Shown here piece after piece: positions 9,112 through 19,653 of a stretch of 64,000 bases of DNA. Below the pieces are notes generated by a model. The model saw only the letters and a program-made list of their open reading frames with translations. It searched no databases and was not told the DNA's origin. Each line of letters begins with the position of its first letter. Positions within the stretch are counted from its first letter, which is position 1. The stretch spans positions 21,007-85,006 of the forward strand of contig NZ_LXER01000001.1 of assembly GCF_001654925.1 (NCBI RefSeq), read 5' to 3'. Source of the DNA: Buttiauxella brennerae ATCC 51605 (GTDB taxonomy: Bacteria; Pseudomonadota; Gammaproteobacteria; Enterobacterales; Enterobacteriaceae). The translations under genes and the position numbers were made by a program.

Positions 9112-10339
9112 CCAGCCCGGCTTCTTTTTTCCACGCTTCAACAGCGGCAATACGGCGGCGCGTTAATTCATCACGAATCGCCGGGCCGCTGAAACCATCA
9201 TCAATCACTTCTTTATTGGTGACGCTTTGCGCCACAACCCATGCTGCCCGCAGCAACCTGCCCTGAGGATAATCACTGGCTTCAAAACCGGTGCGCCCGC
9301 GGGCATCGGCTTCGCTGGTTAACGCCATCTGTTCGACGCGCTGTGGTTTGCGCCACGCGTCGATGGCATCGAATAATTTGATGATAGTTTTTGGCTGGAG
9401 GATAGACATCGTATGAATGAGGTCATGATATTCCGCCACCAGTCTGGCGAGATCGCGAATTTCATTTGGCACGCGCATCCGCTGGCATAACTGCTCGACA
9501 AGTTTTACCCCTGCCGGGCCATGGCCATGGTGGCGAGGCCAGAACTCTTTAGGTGTCAGACCTTTGCCAAGATCGTGGCACAGCGTGGCAAAGCGCACGT
9601 CAACTTCCGGGCTAAGCTGCGCAGCAATCGCCAGTGTCATCAGAACGTGAATACCGGTGTCGATTTCCGGATGCCACTTTTCAGGAGCAGGCACACCGAA
9701 CAGCGCGTCGATTTCCGGGAACAGGACTTTCAGCGCACCGCATTTGCGCAGCACATCGAAATAAACTTGTGGGTTACGGCTGGTGAGGGCATTTTCAGTC
9801 TCTTTCCAGACGCGTTCCGGTGTGAGGTGCTCAAGTTCGCCGTTAGCCGCCATCGCGGACATCAGCGCCTGAGTTTCCGGGGCAATCTGGAAATTGAGAT
9901 GAGCATAGCGTGCAGCAAAACGCGCGATGCGTAAAACGCGTAGCGGGTCTTCATTGAAAGCCGGTGATACATGGCGCAGCAGGCGTTTTTCGATATCGGC
10001 ACGCCCGTTGTACGGGTCGATAAATTCGCCGTGCTCGTCCTGGGCAATAGCGTTGATAGTCAGGTCACGGCGCAGCAAATCTTGCTCAAGCGTGACATCA
10101 GGCGCGGCATAGCAGGTAAAACCTGTGTAACCCTGGCCTGATTTACGCTCGGTACGCGCTAACGCATACTCTTCACGAGATTTTGGATGCAGAAACACCG
10201 GGAAATCTTTCCCAACCTGTTGGTAGCCAGCATCCAGCATCTCTTGCGGGGTTGCCCCAACCACCACCCAATCTTTATCTTTGACCGGTAATCTCAACAA
10301 CCCATCACGTACTGCACCACCGACCAGATAAATCTTCAC
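9092..10339 (-). CDS. cca: Multifunctional CCA tRNA nucleotidyltransferase
   Basis: Cytoplasmic enzyme that builds and repairs the 3' CCA end of tRNA without a template, with extra phosphohydrolase activities. The class II nucleotidyltransferase signature G-G-A-V-R-D is at residues 7-12, with catalytic Asp21 and Asp23 in D-x-D. The flexible-loop and R-R-D-L-T motifs follow, and the C-terminal HD phosphohydrolase domain carries His255-Asp256. Length 415 (E. coli 412). It lies 67 bases downstream of ygiM on the same strand, as in E. coli, and converges on the inserted permease gene. Confidence 0.97.
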   Translation of the reverse strand: MKIYLVGGAVRDGLLRLPVKDKDWVVVGATPQEMLDAGYQQVGKDFPVFLHPKSREEYALARTERKSGQGYTGFTCYAAPDVTLEQDLLRRDLTINAIAQDEHGEFIDPYNGRADIEKRLLRHVSPAFNEDPLRVLRIARFAARYAHLNFQIAPETQALMSAMAANGELEHLTPERVWKETENALTSRNPQVYFDVLRKCGALKVLFPEIDALFGVPAPEKWHPEIDTGIHVLMTLAIAAQLSPEVDVRFATLCHDLGKGLTPKEFWPRHHGHGPAGVKLVEQLCQRMRVPNEIRDLARLVAEYHDLIHTMSILQPKTIIKLFDAIDAWRKPQRVEQMALTSEADARGRTGFEASDYPQGRLLRAAWVVAQSVTNKEVIDDGFSGPAIRDELTRRRIAAVEAWKKEAGLVMPPAS

Positions 10340-10406
10340 GCTTTAATGCCCCTGCATCCGTTAACCAATGACGATAATAGCTAAGTGTAGGATACAGGGT
10401 TGCGAA

Positions 10407-11027
10407 TTAGTTCATCCAGCGATCTTTCTTCTTACGGCTTGGGATCATGTGCGGCAGTAATAAACCGAGCAGCAGACCGAAGCCTGCAACACCGCCGCCA
10501 TACATAAACCACTGCATGATGATGGCGCGTTGCTTGTCATCCAACTGAACATTCGCGGCATCAACTTTCTTCTTCGCGACGATTAGCTGGTTTTTAAGCT
10601 GTTGATTCTCTTCTTTAAGACCGGTGATGACACTGTCGCTTTGTGCCACTTTCTGCTGCATTTCAGCCGTGCGCTGATTCCAGGTGGCATCAATATTCGT
10701 GAGCTTGTCAGTCAACGTTTTGACCTGGTTTTCAAGGTCCGGTACACGCGTGCGCAGGCTTGGATTGGTGCTCAGCTGCGCCAGCGGAATCCAGGAGGTA
10801 CGGCCGTTACTGTCGCGTACCTGGCCATATTTAGTTTCTTCATTGCTTTGCAGCAAGGTCACTTCTTCGCCCGCATTTACGGTGCCAAGCAAGCGGTAAT
10901 TATCCCCAGGACCACTACGCACCCAGGTATTCAATTCGTCAGATACATAACGTTTTTCATCGGCATGAGCCACTACGGAAACGCTAAGGGAGAGCAAAGT
11001 AAGGCAAATTAGGCGGAATTTGTGCAT
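10407..11027 (-). CDS. ygiM: SH3-domain membrane protein YgiM
   Basis: Envelope protein of 206 residues, the same length as E. coli YgiM (TIGR04211 family). It has a signal peptide (about residues 1-22, ending A-H-A), a bacterial SH3 domain (about 25-90), a coiled coil (about 95-165) and one C-terminal membrane segment (about 170-190) followed by a basic tail R-K-K-K. The SH3 domain should sit in the periplasm. Its molecular role is not well established. It is upstream of cca in the same direction and divergent from ygiF. Confidence 0.93.
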   Translation of the reverse strand: MHKFRLICLTLLSLSVSVVAHADEKRYVSDELNTWVRSGPGDNYRLLGTVNAGEEVTLLQSNEETKYGQVRDSNGRTSWIPLAQLSTNPSLRTRVPDLENQVKTLTDKLTNIDATWNQRTAEMQQKVAQSDSVITGLKEENQQLKNQLIVAKKKVDAANVQLDDKQRAIIMQWFMYGGGVAGFGLLLGLLLPHMIPSRKKKDRWMN

Positions 11028-11270
11028 GATTTCGTCGTTATTGTCATAAATAGTGGAACGATAGTAGTGGCATCAGTCTGACGGCGCAATCCGTAAACCT
11101 GAATGAGAATCATCCTGGTGTGAATTTGACCAATTGCTCACAGCTTGTGGTGCGTCAAAATACGCGCCACTCATGGTAATTTGGCGAAAAATATTATCTA
11201 CTGACCGCTATTGTGAGACTAAGTTCGCCGGGCGTTAGCTCGATGTGACACAACTAAAAGTAAAAAGACG

Positions 11271-12569
11271 ATGACTCAGGAAATCGAACTCAAATTTATC
11301 GTTAATCCAGCTGAACTGGATTCTCTTCGTAATACATTAAATTCGCTGGAAAGCCAACATAGCGAACCCCGCCAGTTGCTCAACATCTATTATGAAACCG
11401 CCGACAACCAGTTGCGCCGTCATGATATGGGCTTACGCATCCGTGGCGATAACGGCCGCTATGAAATGACGATGAAAATCGCAGGCCGCGTCACTGGCGG
11501 GTTGCATCAGCGCCCGGAATACAATGTTGAGCTTAGCAAAGCTGAACTTGATTTATCGCTGCTTCCAGAAGAAATCTGGCCAGAGGGCCTGTCTCCGAAG
11601 GATTTACAGTCCCAGCTTAACCCACTCTTCAGCACCAATTTTGCCCGTGAAAAATGGGTAGTGACGCACGGTAAAAGCCGTATCGAACTGGCGCTAGATC
11701 TCGGTGAAGTGAAAGCGGGTGAACTGGCCGAGCCATTGTGCGAGCTGGAGCTGGAATTACTCGAAGGCGAAACGGTAGACGTTTTAGCTTTTGCAAAGCA
11801 ACTGGTCGCTCAACCGGGTTTACGCCAGGGTAGCCTGAGCAAAGCAGCACGCGGCTACCATCTGGTGCAGGGAAATATGGAAAGAGAAATTAAGCCGTTA
11901 ACGGTGTTACGCGTTGCGCCGAAAGCGACGGTTGAACAAGGGCTGGAAGGTTCACTGGAACTGGCGCTTAGCCACTGGCAATACCACGAAGAACTGTGGT
12001 TGCGTGGCAACGGCAAAGCGAAAGCACAAGTACTAGAAGCAGTTGGCCTTGTGCGCTACGCACTGGCGCTGTTCGGCGGCATTATTCCACGCAAGGCGAG
12101 TACGCAAGTTCGTGAACTGGCCGCAACTTACGAAACGATCCTGGCTTCAGACCTTAAAGCGCAGGAACTGGCTTTTAGTGCGGAAAGCAGCCAGGCCAAA
12201 CTGGCGCTGACCGAGTGGCTGGTAGGCCGTCAATGGCAGAAATTCACCGACGAAAAAGCTAACGTCAAACTGGCGGGTTCATTTAAACGTTTTGCAGATA
12301 CCCATCTTTCACGTCACGCCGCAGAGCTGAAAGAAACTTTCCTGCGCCCATTGGGTGACAGCTATGCTGACCAACTGCCGCGTCTGGCACGTGAAACGGG
12401 TTCTATCCGTCTGCTGGCGGGTGTTTATGATGATTCGAAAACACAGCCATGGCTGGATAACTGGCAAGGGCTGCGTCACGCCATTGCGACTCGCCAGCAA
12501 GTAGAAATCGAACATTATCGTAATGAATCTATCTCGCAGGCTCCTTTCTGGCTGCACAGCGGGAAATAA
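11271..12569 (+). CDS. ygiF: Inorganic triphosphatase YgiF (CYTH-CHAD)
   Basis: Cytoplasmic enzyme of 432 residues (E. coli 433) that hydrolyses inorganic triphosphate in a divalent-metal-dependent tunnel fold. The N-terminal CYTH domain opens with the E-x-E-x-K signature (Glu4, Glu6, Lys8); the C-terminal half is a helical CHAD domain rich in conserved His and basic residues, thought to bind polyphosphate. It is followed by glnE on the same strand, as in E. coli. The 243-base gap to the divergent ygiM should hold both promoters; I saw no clear operator there. Confidence 0.96.
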   Translation: MTQEIELKFIVNPAELDSLRNTLNSLESQHSEPRQLLNIYYETADNQLRRHDMGLRIRGDNGRYEMTMKIAGRVTGGLHQRPEYNVELSKAELDLSLLPEEIWPEGLSPKDLQSQLNPLFSTNFAREKWVVTHGKSRIELALDLGEVKAGELAEPLCELELELLEGETVDVLAFAKQLVAQPGLRQGSLSKAARGYHLVQGNMEREIKPLTVLRVAPKATVEQGLEGSLELALSHWQYHEELWLRGNGKAKAQVLEAVGLVRYALALFGGIIPRKASTQVRELAATYETILASDLKAQELAFSAESSQAKLALTEWLVGRQWQKFTDEKANVKLAGSFKRFADTHLSRHAAELKETFLRPLGDSYADQLPRLARETGSIRLLAGVYDDSKTQPWLDNWQGLRHAIATRQQVEIEHYRNESISQAPFWLHSGK

Positions 12570-12583
12570 TTTACCCGTCTTAT

Positions 12584-12616
12584 TTCAGGTTGCAGGGCTG
12601 TTGGCTGCAACCTGAA
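12584..12616 (+). terminator. Hairpin between ygiF and glnE
   Basis: A perfect 12-bp stem (12584-12595 with 12605-12616) with a 9-base loop is followed by only a weak T tract. It could be a partial terminator or an mRNA-processing stem lowering glnE relative to ygiF. Confidence 0.5.
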
Positions 12617-12651
12617 TTATTGAGGGGATATTCTTTCTAAGGGACACAACC

Positions 12652-15504
12652 ATGATGTCGCAAGCGCCACTTTTACAGCAGCATTTGCAGGCGGCGCTGG
12701 CGCGCCTGCCACAAGAGATTGATCGCCAGACGTTAAGCCCTGAGGCTCAGGCTGTTCTGGCGTTTAGTGATTTTGTTTGTGACAGCATGGCGGCCTATCC
12801 CGCATGGCTTGAAGAATTACAGCAGTCTCCACCGCTTGCCGACGAATGGCAGCACTACGCGACCTGGTTGCAGCAAGCGTTGCAGGGGGTCGATAGTGAA
12901 CCTGCATTAATGAGCGCACTGCGCCTGTTCCGCCGTCGCATGATGGTGAGAATTGCCTGGTCACAGGCATTGCAGCAGGTGCCGACTGAAAGCTCCCTCC
13001 AGCAATTAAGTGCCCTGGCAGAAACGTTGATTATCGCCGCCCGTGACTGGCTTTATGCAGCATGCTGCCGCGAGTGGGGCACGCCGTGTAACCAGGCGGG
13101 AGTCCCTCAGCCGCTGATGATCCTCGGAATGGGCAAACTTGGCGGTGGGGAGCTGAATTTCTCCTCCGATATCGACCTGATTTTTGCCTGGCCGGAAAAC
13201 GGTTCAACCCAGGGCGGGCGCCGTGAACTGGACAACGCCCAGTTCTTCACACGCCTCGGCCAGCGCCTGATTAAAGTCCTCGACCAACCGACTCAAGACG
13301 GCTTTGTTTATCGCGTCGATATGCGCCTGCGTCCGTTCGGTGACAGTGGTCCGTTGGTGGTGAGCTATGCCGCATTAGAAGATTATTACCAGGAACAAGG
13401 CCGCGACTGGGAACGCTACGCGATGGTTAAAGCGCGTATCATGGGCGATAACGATGACGCGTGGAGCCAGGAGCTGCGCAACATGCTGCGGCCGTTTGTC
13501 TTCCGTCGTTATATTGATTTCAGTGTTATTCAGTCGCTGCGAAACATGAAAGGGATGATTGCCCGTGAAGTGCGCCGCCGAGGGTTGACCGATAACATCA
13601 AACTCGGCGCGGGCGGCATTCGTGAAACTGAGTTTATCGTCCAGGTATTCCAGCTGATTCGTGGCGGGCGCGAGCCATCTTTGCAGTCGCGCTCTTTGCT
13701 ACCGACCCTTGAAGCTATCCAGCATTTACACCTGCTGCCAGAAGAAGATGCCGTAAAACTCAATGCGGCCTATTTATACCTTCGCCGTCTCGAAAACCTG
13801 CTGCAAAGCATCAATGACGAGCAAACGCAGACTTTGCCTGGCGATGAGCTGAACCGTGCTCGCCTGGCGTGGGGCATGAATGCGCAAAACTGGGACGAGC
13901 TGCAAGTCACCTTGCAACAGCATATGAGTGCCGTGCGCCAGGTGTTTAACGAATTGATTGGCGATGACGAACCGGAACCGGGCGAAGATAAGCTCGCTGA
14001 AGCCTGGCGTGAGCTATGGCAGGATGCGCTGGATGCTGATGTGAACACGCCGGTTCTCGAGCATTTAACGCCGCCAGCGCGGGGTGAAGTTTTACGCCTG
14101 GTGAGTGATTTCCGCCAGGACACTGACAAGCGCACCATTGGGCCGCGTGGCCGTCAGGTGCTGGATCAGCTGATGCCACGCTTGCTGTGTGAGGCCTGTT
14201 CCCGCAGCGATGCACCGTTGCCATTGTCTCGTTTAACACCGCTGTTACTCGGCATAGTTACGCGCACGACTTATCTTGAGTTGCTGACGGAATATCCGGG
14301 GGCGCTTAAACACCTGATCACGCTGTGTGCTGCATCACCGATGATTGCCAGCCAACTGGCGCGTTACCCGCTTCTGCTCGATGAACTGCTCGACCCGAAT
14401 ACCCTTTACCAACCGACCGCCACTGACGCTTATCGTGATGAGTTACGCCAGTATTTGCTGCGCGTGCCGGATGACGATGAAGAACAGCAGCTAGAAGCGT
14501 TGCGCCAGTTTAAACAGGCGCAACTGTTACGTGTGGCGGCGGCTGACATTACGGGCACACTGCCGGTGATGAAAGTGAGTGACCACTTAACCTGGCTGGC
14601 TGAAGCGATGATTGACGCTGTTGTCCAGCAAGCCTGGGCGCAAATGGTCTTGCGATACGGCCAGCCAAAGCACTTGCAGAACCGTGAAGGGCGCGGTTTT
14701 GCGGTTGTCGGCTACGGCAAACTCGGCGGCTGGGAGCTGGGTTATAGTTCCGATTTGGATCTGGTATTCCTGCACGATTGCCCATCGGATGTCATGACCG
14801 ATGGCGTACGTGAAATTGATGGTCGCCAGTTCTATCTGCGCCTCGCACAACGTGTCATGCACTTGTTCAGCACCCGTACATCCTCAGGTATTTTGTATGA
14901 AGTGGACGCACGTTTGCGCCCGTCTGGCGCGGCGGGAATGCTCGTCACCACCACTGAAGCCTTTGCTGATTACCAGCAAAACGAAGCCTGGACCTGGGAG
15001 CATCAGGCCCTGGTGCGGGCGCGAATTGTCTATGGTGACCCACAGCTTAAGCAGGAATTTGACGCGATTCGCCGCAAGATTTTGTGTGTGCCGCGTGAAG
15101 GTGAAAAACTCCAGACTGAAGTGCGGGAGATGCGTGAAAAAATGCGCGCGCACCTGGGCGGGAAAACGCGTGAACGCTTTGATATTAAAGCCGATGAAGG
15201 TGGCATTACTGATATTGAATTTATCACTCAATATCTGGTGTTACGTTATGCGGCGCAGGCCCCAAAACTAACACGTTGGTCTGACAATGTGCGCATTCTG
15301 GAATTAATGGCGCAAAACGACATCATGAGTGATGACGAAGCAAAAGCGCTGACGCATGCTTACGTCACGTTGCGCGATGAACTTCATCACCTGGCATTGC
15401 AAGAGCTGCCAGGGAACGTGGCAATGGATACCTTTACTCAGGAACGTGAACAGGTATTGAAAAGCTGGCAAACGTGGCTAACTGAGCCGCAAACACGCGC
15501 ATAA
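12652..15504 (+). CDS. glnE: Bifunctional glutamine synthetase adenylyltransferase/adenylyl-removing enzyme
   Basis: Cytoplasmic regulator (950 residues; E. coli 946) that adenylylates glutamine synthetase to inactivate it and removes the AMP again, in response to PII and glutamine. Two nucleotidyltransferase domains are visible. The N-terminal deadenylylase has G-M-G-K-L-G-G-G-E followed by D-I-D-L near residues 159-175. The C-terminal adenylylase has G-Y-G-K-L-G-G followed by D-L-D-L near residues 687-703. A helical regulatory region lies between them. It precedes hldE by 55 bases, as in E. coli. Confidence 0.97.
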   Translation: MMSQAPLLQQHLQAALARLPQEIDRQTLSPEAQAVLAFSDFVCDSMAAYPAWLEELQQSPPLADEWQHYATWLQQALQGVDSEPALMSALRLFRRRMMVRIAWSQALQQVPTESSLQQLSALAETLIIAARDWLYAACCREWGTPCNQAGVPQPLMILGMGKLGGGELNFSSDIDLIFAWPENGSTQGGRRELDNAQFFTRLGQRLIKVLDQPTQDGFVYRVDMRLRPFGDSGPLVVSYAALEDYYQEQGRDWERYAMVKARIMGDNDDAWSQELRNMLRPFVFRRYIDFSVIQSLRNMKGMIAREVRRRGLTDNIKLGAGGIRETEFIVQVFQLIRGGREPSLQSRSLLPTLEAIQHLHLLPEEDAVKLNAAYLYLRRLENLLQSINDEQTQTLPGDELNRARLAWGMNAQNWDELQVTLQQHMSAVRQVFNELIGDDEPEPGEDKLAEAWRELWQDALDADVNTPVLEHLTPPARGEVLRLVSDFRQDTDKRTIGPRGRQVLDQLMPRLLCEACSRSDAPLPLSRLTPLLLGIVTRTTYLELLTEYPGALKHLITLCAASPMIASQLARYPLLLDELLDPNTLYQPTATDAYRDELRQYLLRVPDDDEEQQLEALRQFKQAQLLRVAAADITGTLPVMKVSDHLTWLAEAMIDAVVQQAWAQMVLRYGQPKHLQNREGRGFAVVGYGKLGGWELGYSSDLDLVFLHDCPSDVMTDGVREIDGRQFYLRLAQRVMHLFSTRTSSGILYEVDARLRPSGAAGMLVTTTEAFADYQQNEAWTWEHQALVRARIVYGDPQLKQEFDAIRRKILCVPREGEKLQTEVREMREKMRAHLGGKTRERFDIKADEGGITDIEFITQYLVLRYAAQAPKLTRWSDNVRILELMAQNDIMSDDEAKALTHAYVTLRDELHHLALQELPGNVAMDTFTQEREQVLKSWQTWLTEPQTRA

Positions 15505-15559
15505 GATTAATTGTGATATTATCCGCGACAAAATTTTATCCCTCTCTGGAGAGTCAGGA

Positions 15560-16990
15560 ATGAAAGTAACGCTGCCCGAATACAGCCGTGCAGGCGTCAT
15601 GGTAGTTGGTGATGTGATGCTGGATCGCTACTGGTATGGCCCTACAAGCCGCATCTCCCCGGAAGCTCCGGTACCTGTAGTTAAAGTCGATAACATTGAA
15701 GAACGCCCTGGTGGCGCGGCTAACGTGGCAATGAACATTGCTTCTCTGGGCGCGAATTCTCGCCTGGTAGGCCTGACGGGTATTGATGACGCTGCGCGAG
15801 CACTCAGCCAGACGCTGGCCGGTGTGAACGTTAAGTGCGATTTCGTTTCAGTGCCGACTCATCCGACAATCACCAAACTGCGTGTACTTTCCCGCAACCA
15901 ACAGCTGATTCGCCTCGATTTTGAAGAAGGCTTTGAAGGTGTTGATCCGGAACCTTTGCACGAGCGTATTAGCCAGGCTTTGCCGCACATTGGCGCGCTG
16001 GTGCTTTCTGACTACGCAAAAGGCGCGCTGGCAAGCGTTCAGCATATGATTAGCCTTGCGCGTGCTGCAAACGTTCCTGTGCTTATCGATCCGAAAGGAA
16101 CCGACTTTAATCGCTATCGCGGTGCTACGCTGCTAACGCCAAACCTCTCTGAATTTGAAGCGGTTGTTGGCAAGTGTAAGAACGATGAAGAGCTGGTGGA
16201 ACGCGGTATGAAGCTCATTGCTGAATACGATCTTTCTGCTTTGCTGATCACCCGTTCTGAACACGGCATGACGCTGCTGCAACCGGGTATTGAACCGTTC
16301 CATCTGCCGACGCAGGCGCAAGAAGTTTATGATGTGACCGGTGCCGGTGACACGGTCATTGGCGTACTGGCGGCAACGCTTGCTGCGGGTAATTCGCTGG
16401 AAGAAGCGTGCTACTTTGCCAATGCAGCGGCAGGCGTAGTGGTCGGCAAACTGGGTACTTCGACCGTTTCCCCAATTGAGCTGGAAAACGCAGTGCGTGG
16501 TCGTGCGGATTCAGGTTTTGGCGTGATGACCGAAGCTGAGTTAAAAGTTGCTGTGGCGAACGCGCGTAAACGCGGTGAAAAAGTCGTAATGACTAACGGC
16601 GTTTTCGACATTCTTCACGCAGGCCACGTTTCGTATCTGGCGAACGCACGCAAACTTGGCGACCGCCTGATTGTTGCGGCAAACAGTGATGCTTCAACCA
16701 AACGCCTGAAAGGTGAAACCCGCCCGGTAAACCCGCAGGATCAGCGCATGATCGTGTTAGCAGCACTGGAAGCGGTGGATTGGGTAGTACTGTTTGAAGA
16801 AGATACTCCGCAACGCTTGATTGGCGAGATCTTGCCTGACCTGCTGGTCAAAGGTGGCGATTACAAACCGGATGATATTGCCGGGAGTAAAGAAGTCTGG
16901 GCCAACGGTGGTGAAGTGATGGTGCTGAACTTTGAAGATGGGTGTTCAACCACCAACATCATTAAAAAGATTCAACAAGACAGTCAATAA
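15560..16990 (+). CDS. hldE: Bifunctional heptose-7-phosphate kinase / heptose-1-phosphate adenylyltransferase
   Basis: Makes ADP-D-glycero-beta-D-manno-heptose precursor for the LPS inner core (476 residues; E. coli 477). The N-terminal PfkB-type sugar kinase (about 1-318) carries the G-A-G-D-T catalytic motif near residues 263-267. The C-terminal nucleotidyltransferase (about 340-476) carries the H-A-G-H motif. The ribosome site is GGAGAG upstream of ATG. It ends the ygiF-glnE-hldE series and has its own terminator. Confidence 0.97.
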   Translation: MKVTLPEYSRAGVMVVGDVMLDRYWYGPTSRISPEAPVPVVKVDNIEERPGGAANVAMNIASLGANSRLVGLTGIDDAARALSQTLAGVNVKCDFVSVPTHPTITKLRVLSRNQQLIRLDFEEGFEGVDPEPLHERISQALPHIGALVLSDYAKGALASVQHMISLARAANVPVLIDPKGTDFNRYRGATLLTPNLSEFEAVVGKCKNDEELVERGMKLIAEYDLSALLITRSEHGMTLLQPGIEPFHLPTQAQEVYDVTGAGDTVIGVLAATLAAGNSLEEACYFANAAAGVVVGKLGTSTVSPIELENAVRGRADSGFGVMTEAELKVAVANARKRGEKVVMTNGVFDILHAGHVSYLANARKLGDRLIVAANSDASTKRLKGETRPVNPQDQRMIVLAALEAVDWVVLFEEDTPQRLIGEILPDLLVKGGDYKPDDIAGSKEVWANGGEVMVLNFEDGCSTTNIIKKIQQDSQ

Positions 16991-16997
16991 GTAACAT

Positions 16998-17031
16998 GCC
17001 AGCCCGGTAAATTATTGGGCTGGCTTTATCT
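16998..17031 (+). terminator. Intrinsic terminator of hldE
   Basis: An 8-bp G+C stem (16998-17005 with 17017-17024) with an 11-base loop is followed by a T-rich tract. It may also serve the convergent SPFH gene ending at 17046. Confidence 0.75.
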
Positions 17032-17045
17032 TTATATCCGCAATA

Positions 17046-17951
17046 TTAATGGCCCGCTTTATTTGGCGTGGTATCAATAAACGGTAGTGTGCCGGTTGGC
17101 AGCATCGTTGTTGGCAATACTCCGTTCCAGCGTTCTGCTTTGGTTAATTCAATTAAATTTTGGTTGCTGGCTAAGGCGTCTGCACGGGCTTTGATTGCTT
17201 CCGCTTCTGCCTGTCCGCGTAGACGAGTCGCTTCGGCTTCGGCTTTTGCATTGGCTAATTGGGCATCGGCTTCTGCCTGCGCTTGAGTGACGCGGATTTG
17301 TGCCTGAACTTGTTCAGTCGCCAGTTCCTGCTCACGTGTTTTGACCTGAACTTCGGCGGTCATCCTGGCTTCCACTGCTTTTTCATACGCATCGCTGAAG
17401 TCGATATTCTCAATCTGCACGCTGTCGATAACAATCGGGCCGATAACGTTTTTCTTTATTGCACTGGAAATTTCATTCACCAGTTGCAAACGATGTTGCA
17501 CTGCGTCAACGGCGGTAAAACCACCGAACACATTCTCAACCTGCGTGGGAACCTGGCGGCTAATTAGACGATCATTAAGTGAAGTCAGATTCTGATACTG
17601 GCTGTAGACTTTCGTCACGTCTGACGGTGGAACATGCCATGAGACGGAAACCTTCAGTGTCGCGGCTTGCTGGTCTTTGCTATAGGCCTGCAATGAATCG
17701 TATACCGTAACCTGGCTCTGTACGGAAATAAGTTTTACGCTTTCGAAAAAGGGGATTTTGAAAGAAAGACCAGGTTCGATGGCTTCAATGACCGCACCAT
17801 TTCGTAATAACACGCCGCGCTCGGTTTCATCAATGGTGTACCACGACCCGAATGCCATGCCGATAATAACAATGGCCGCCATTGCGCCACCGATCATTTT
17901 TAATTTTGATCCGGGCGCACCTTTAAAATGCGTCATTAATTGATTTTCCAT
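17046..17951 (-). CDS. SPFH/band 7 (prohibitin-like) membrane protein
   Basis: Membrane-anchored scaffold of the stomatin-prohibitin-flotillin-HflC/K superfamily, 301 residues. One N-terminal membrane segment (about 18-40) is followed by the band 7 domain (about 41-200), an Ala/Glu-rich coiled coil (about 200-265) and a Pro-rich tail. The ATG at 17951 is preferred over one 33 bases upstream because GGAAG lies 5 bases before it. In E. coli this interval holds glgS, yqiJ and the flotillin-like yqiK; this protein is shorter and prohibitin-like, so it is not simply yqiK. Such proteins organise membrane microdomains or regulate proteases; the specific role here is unknown. Confidence 0.85.
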   Translation of the reverse strand: MENQLMTHFKGAPGSKLKMIGGAMAAIVIIGMAFGSWYTIDETERGVLLRNGAVIEAIEPGLSFKIPFFESVKLISVQSQVTVYDSLQAYSKDQQAATLKVSVSWHVPPSDVTKVYSQYQNLTSLNDRLISRQVPTQVENVFGGFTAVDAVQHRLQLVNEISSAIKKNVIGPIVIDSVQIENIDFSDAYEKAVEARMTAEVQVKTREQELATEQVQAQIRVTQAQAEADAQLANAKAEAEATRLRGQAEAEAIKARADALASNQNLIELTKAERWNGVLPTTMLPTGTLPFIDTTPNKAGH

Positions 17952-18258
17952 TTTTACTTCCGTTGTAGACGTTCTGAATATCACATTAGAAAAATGTAGG
18001 CTTCTTGCAGTCTATTTTGCTGCGGAGGAGGATTGTGAAATGTATGAAAATTAAGAAATTAAATCAACGGATAGCCAGATCAAGGGATTGATGCGTGAGG
18101 CACATTAACCTTCAAAAACAAATGGTTATTTTTTTGTTGTGTATTTAATGAGACATTTTAGGATAAATCAAAGTAGGGGCGATTTAATAAATGATTAACG
18201 CGGATTATAAATTCTGAATAATAAATTTACGAACTTGATAAATAGTAAATTTATTATA
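17952..18258. other. Intergenic A+T-rich region
   Basis: About 300 bases between the SPFH start and the ubiK terminator hairpin. It is strongly A+T-rich and should contain the SPFH promoter. I found no ORF with a ribosome site, no Sib/Ibs-type RNA such as occurs nearby in E. coli, and no clear operator. Confidence 0.5.
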
Positions 18259-18286
18259 ATGACACTCCTGAAAACAGGAGTGTCAT
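18259..18286 (-). terminator. Hairpin downstream of ubiK
   Basis: A perfect 12-bp stem (18259-18270 with 18275-18286) with a 4-base loop lies just after the ubiK stop. The following minus-strand sequence is A+T-rich with only short U runs, so it is a likely but not textbook terminator. Confidence 0.65.
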
Positions 18287-18301
18287 GGCAGCCGTTACTT
18301 A

Positions 18302-18571
18302 CTATTGTGAGTCCACTGGCTGAGTCGGAGCTGTACGGCTTTCCAGTTCGCTCAAACGCTGCTCCAGCAACGCCAGTTTTTCTCGGGTGCGCAGCAGTAC
18401 TTGAGTCTGCACATCAAACTCCTCGCGGCTCACCAGATCCAGACGGGTTAACTGTGACTGCAAAACCTGACGCACTTTCTTCTCGACATCATCCCCGAAT
18501 TCACGAATCCCTTTCGGCATTGACTCGTGGACCTGGCGTGCGATCTGTTCAATTTTTTTCGGGTCAATCAT
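18302..18571 (-). CDS. ubiK: Ubiquinone biosynthesis accessory factor UbiK
   Basis: Small coiled-coil protein (89 residues; formerly YqiC) that binds UbiJ and helps ubiquinone synthesis under aerobic conditions, also described as a membrane-fusogenic factor. The N-terminal sequence [10 protein letters not shown] matches the E. coli protein and the C-terminal half is a predicted coiled coil. An ATG 12 bases further upstream exists, but GGAAG sits 5 bases before the one at 18571 and homologues start there. It is divergent from ribB across the flavin riboswitch. Confidence 0.95.
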   Translation of the reverse strand: MIDPKKIEQIARQVHESMPKGIREFGDDVEKKVRQVLQSQLTRLDLVSREEFDVQTQVLLRTREKLALLEQRLSELESRTAPTQPVDSQ

Positions 18572-18710
18572 AGCGGCTTCCATAATCTTACGGGATTGTC
18601 TTACGGTATTAGCATTAATTGTAATGCCTGTGAGGCTCGTTAGAAACCCGAAATGTTATAAGGTTTGGCGTTGCCAGAGAAAATCATCGGCGTTATAGTA
18701 AGTCTGCTTA

Positions 18711-18856
18711 TTCTCAGGGCGGGGTGTAACTCCCCACCGGCGGTAAATCAGCGAACGCTGAAAGCCCGCGAGCGCTCCAGAGCAATCTGGAGGTCAGCAG
18801 ATCCGGTGTAATTCCGGAGCCGACGGTTAAAGTCCGGATGGGAGAGAGTAACGACT
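18711..18856 (+). ncRNA. FMN riboswitch (RFN element) controlling ribB
   Basis: The 5' leader of ribB contains the conserved RFN blocks in order: T-C-T-C-A-G-G-G-C-G-G-G-G near 18712-18724, a C-C-C-C-A-C-C-G-G-C-G-G-T-A block, the A-G-C-C-C-G-C-G-A-G-C-G block, the G-A-T-C-C-G-G-T block and the closing G-G-G-A-G-A-G-A-G-T near 18840. This six-stem aptamer binds FMN and shuts off ribB expression when flavin is plentiful. The E. coli counterpart is sroG. Boundaries are estimated. Confidence 0.95.
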
Positions 18857-18949
18857 AAGCTCAAGCTTTTAAGCCTGCTCACGTTATTTTTATAGCTCCT
18901 AAGACTGCCCTGATTCTGGTAACCATAATTTTAATGAGGTTTTTTTACC

Positions 18950-19603
18950 ATGAATCAGACGCTCCTTTCTGCATTTGGCACCCCTACACAACGCGTTGAA
19001 CATGCTCTTGAAGCACTGCGTGAAGGCCGCGGGGTAATGGTTCTTGACGACGAAGATCGCGAGAACGAAGGCGACATGATTTTCCCAGCGGAAACCATGA
19101 CCGTTGAGCAAATGGCTCTGACCATTCGCCACGGTAGCGGTATTGTTTGCCTGTGCCTGACCGAAGAACGCCGTAAACAACTCGAATTGCCAATGATGGT
19201 TGAGAACAACACCAGTGCCTATGGCACAGGGTTTACTGTGACTATCGAAGCTGCAAGCGGTGTGACTACCGGTGTTTCTGCTGCAGACCGTATTACGACT
19301 GTGCGTGCCGCGATTGCTGATGGCGCAAAACCAAGCGACCTGAACCGCCCGGGCCATGTGTTCCCGCTGCGTGCTCAGCCTGGTGGCGTGTTAACTCGCG
19401 GTGGCCACACTGAAGCAACCATTGATTTGGTCACGCTTGCGGGTTTCAAACCTGCGGGTGTGTTGTGCGAGTTGACCAACGATGATGGCAGCATGGCGCG
19501 TGCACCAGAGTGCATCACCTTTGCCCGCCAGCACAATATGGCTGTTGTGACAATTGAAGACCTGGTGGAATACCGTCAGGCTCACGAACGCAAAGCCAGC
19601 TAG
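18950..19603 (+). CDS. ribB: 3,4-dihydroxy-2-butanone-4-phosphate synthase
   Basis: Converts ribulose 5-phosphate to 3,4-dihydroxy-2-butanone 4-phosphate and formate, the four-carbon branch of riboflavin synthesis. 217 residues, as in E. coli. The acidic metal-binding motif [10 protein letters not shown] lies near residues 31-40, and the R-P-G-H and G-H-T-E-A motifs follow at about residues 133 and 152. It is a stand-alone RibB with no fused GTP cyclohydrolase. Expression should be under the upstream FMN riboswitch. The GAGG ribosome site is followed by a T-rich spacer. Confidence 0.98.
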   Translation: MNQTLLSAFGTPTQRVEHALEALREGRGVMVLDDEDRENEGDMIFPAETMTVEQMALTIRHGSGIVCLCLTEERRKQLELPMMVENNTSAYGTGFTVTIEAASGVTTGVSAADRITTVRAAIADGAKPSDLNRPGHVFPLRAQPGGVLTRGGHTEATIDLVTLAGFKPAGVLCELTNDDGSMARAPECITFARQHNMAVVTIEDLVEYRQAHERKAS

Positions 19604-19621
19604 CTCTCGCTAAAAAGCAAA

Positions 19622-19653
19622 AAGCCCGGTTTTTCTACACCGGGCTTCTTTTT
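19622..19653. terminator. Intrinsic terminator between convergent ribB and zupT
   Basis: A 9-bp stem (19622-19630 with 19639-19647) is flanked by A residues on the left and T residues on the right, so it can end both ribB and the convergent zupT. Confidence 0.85.
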
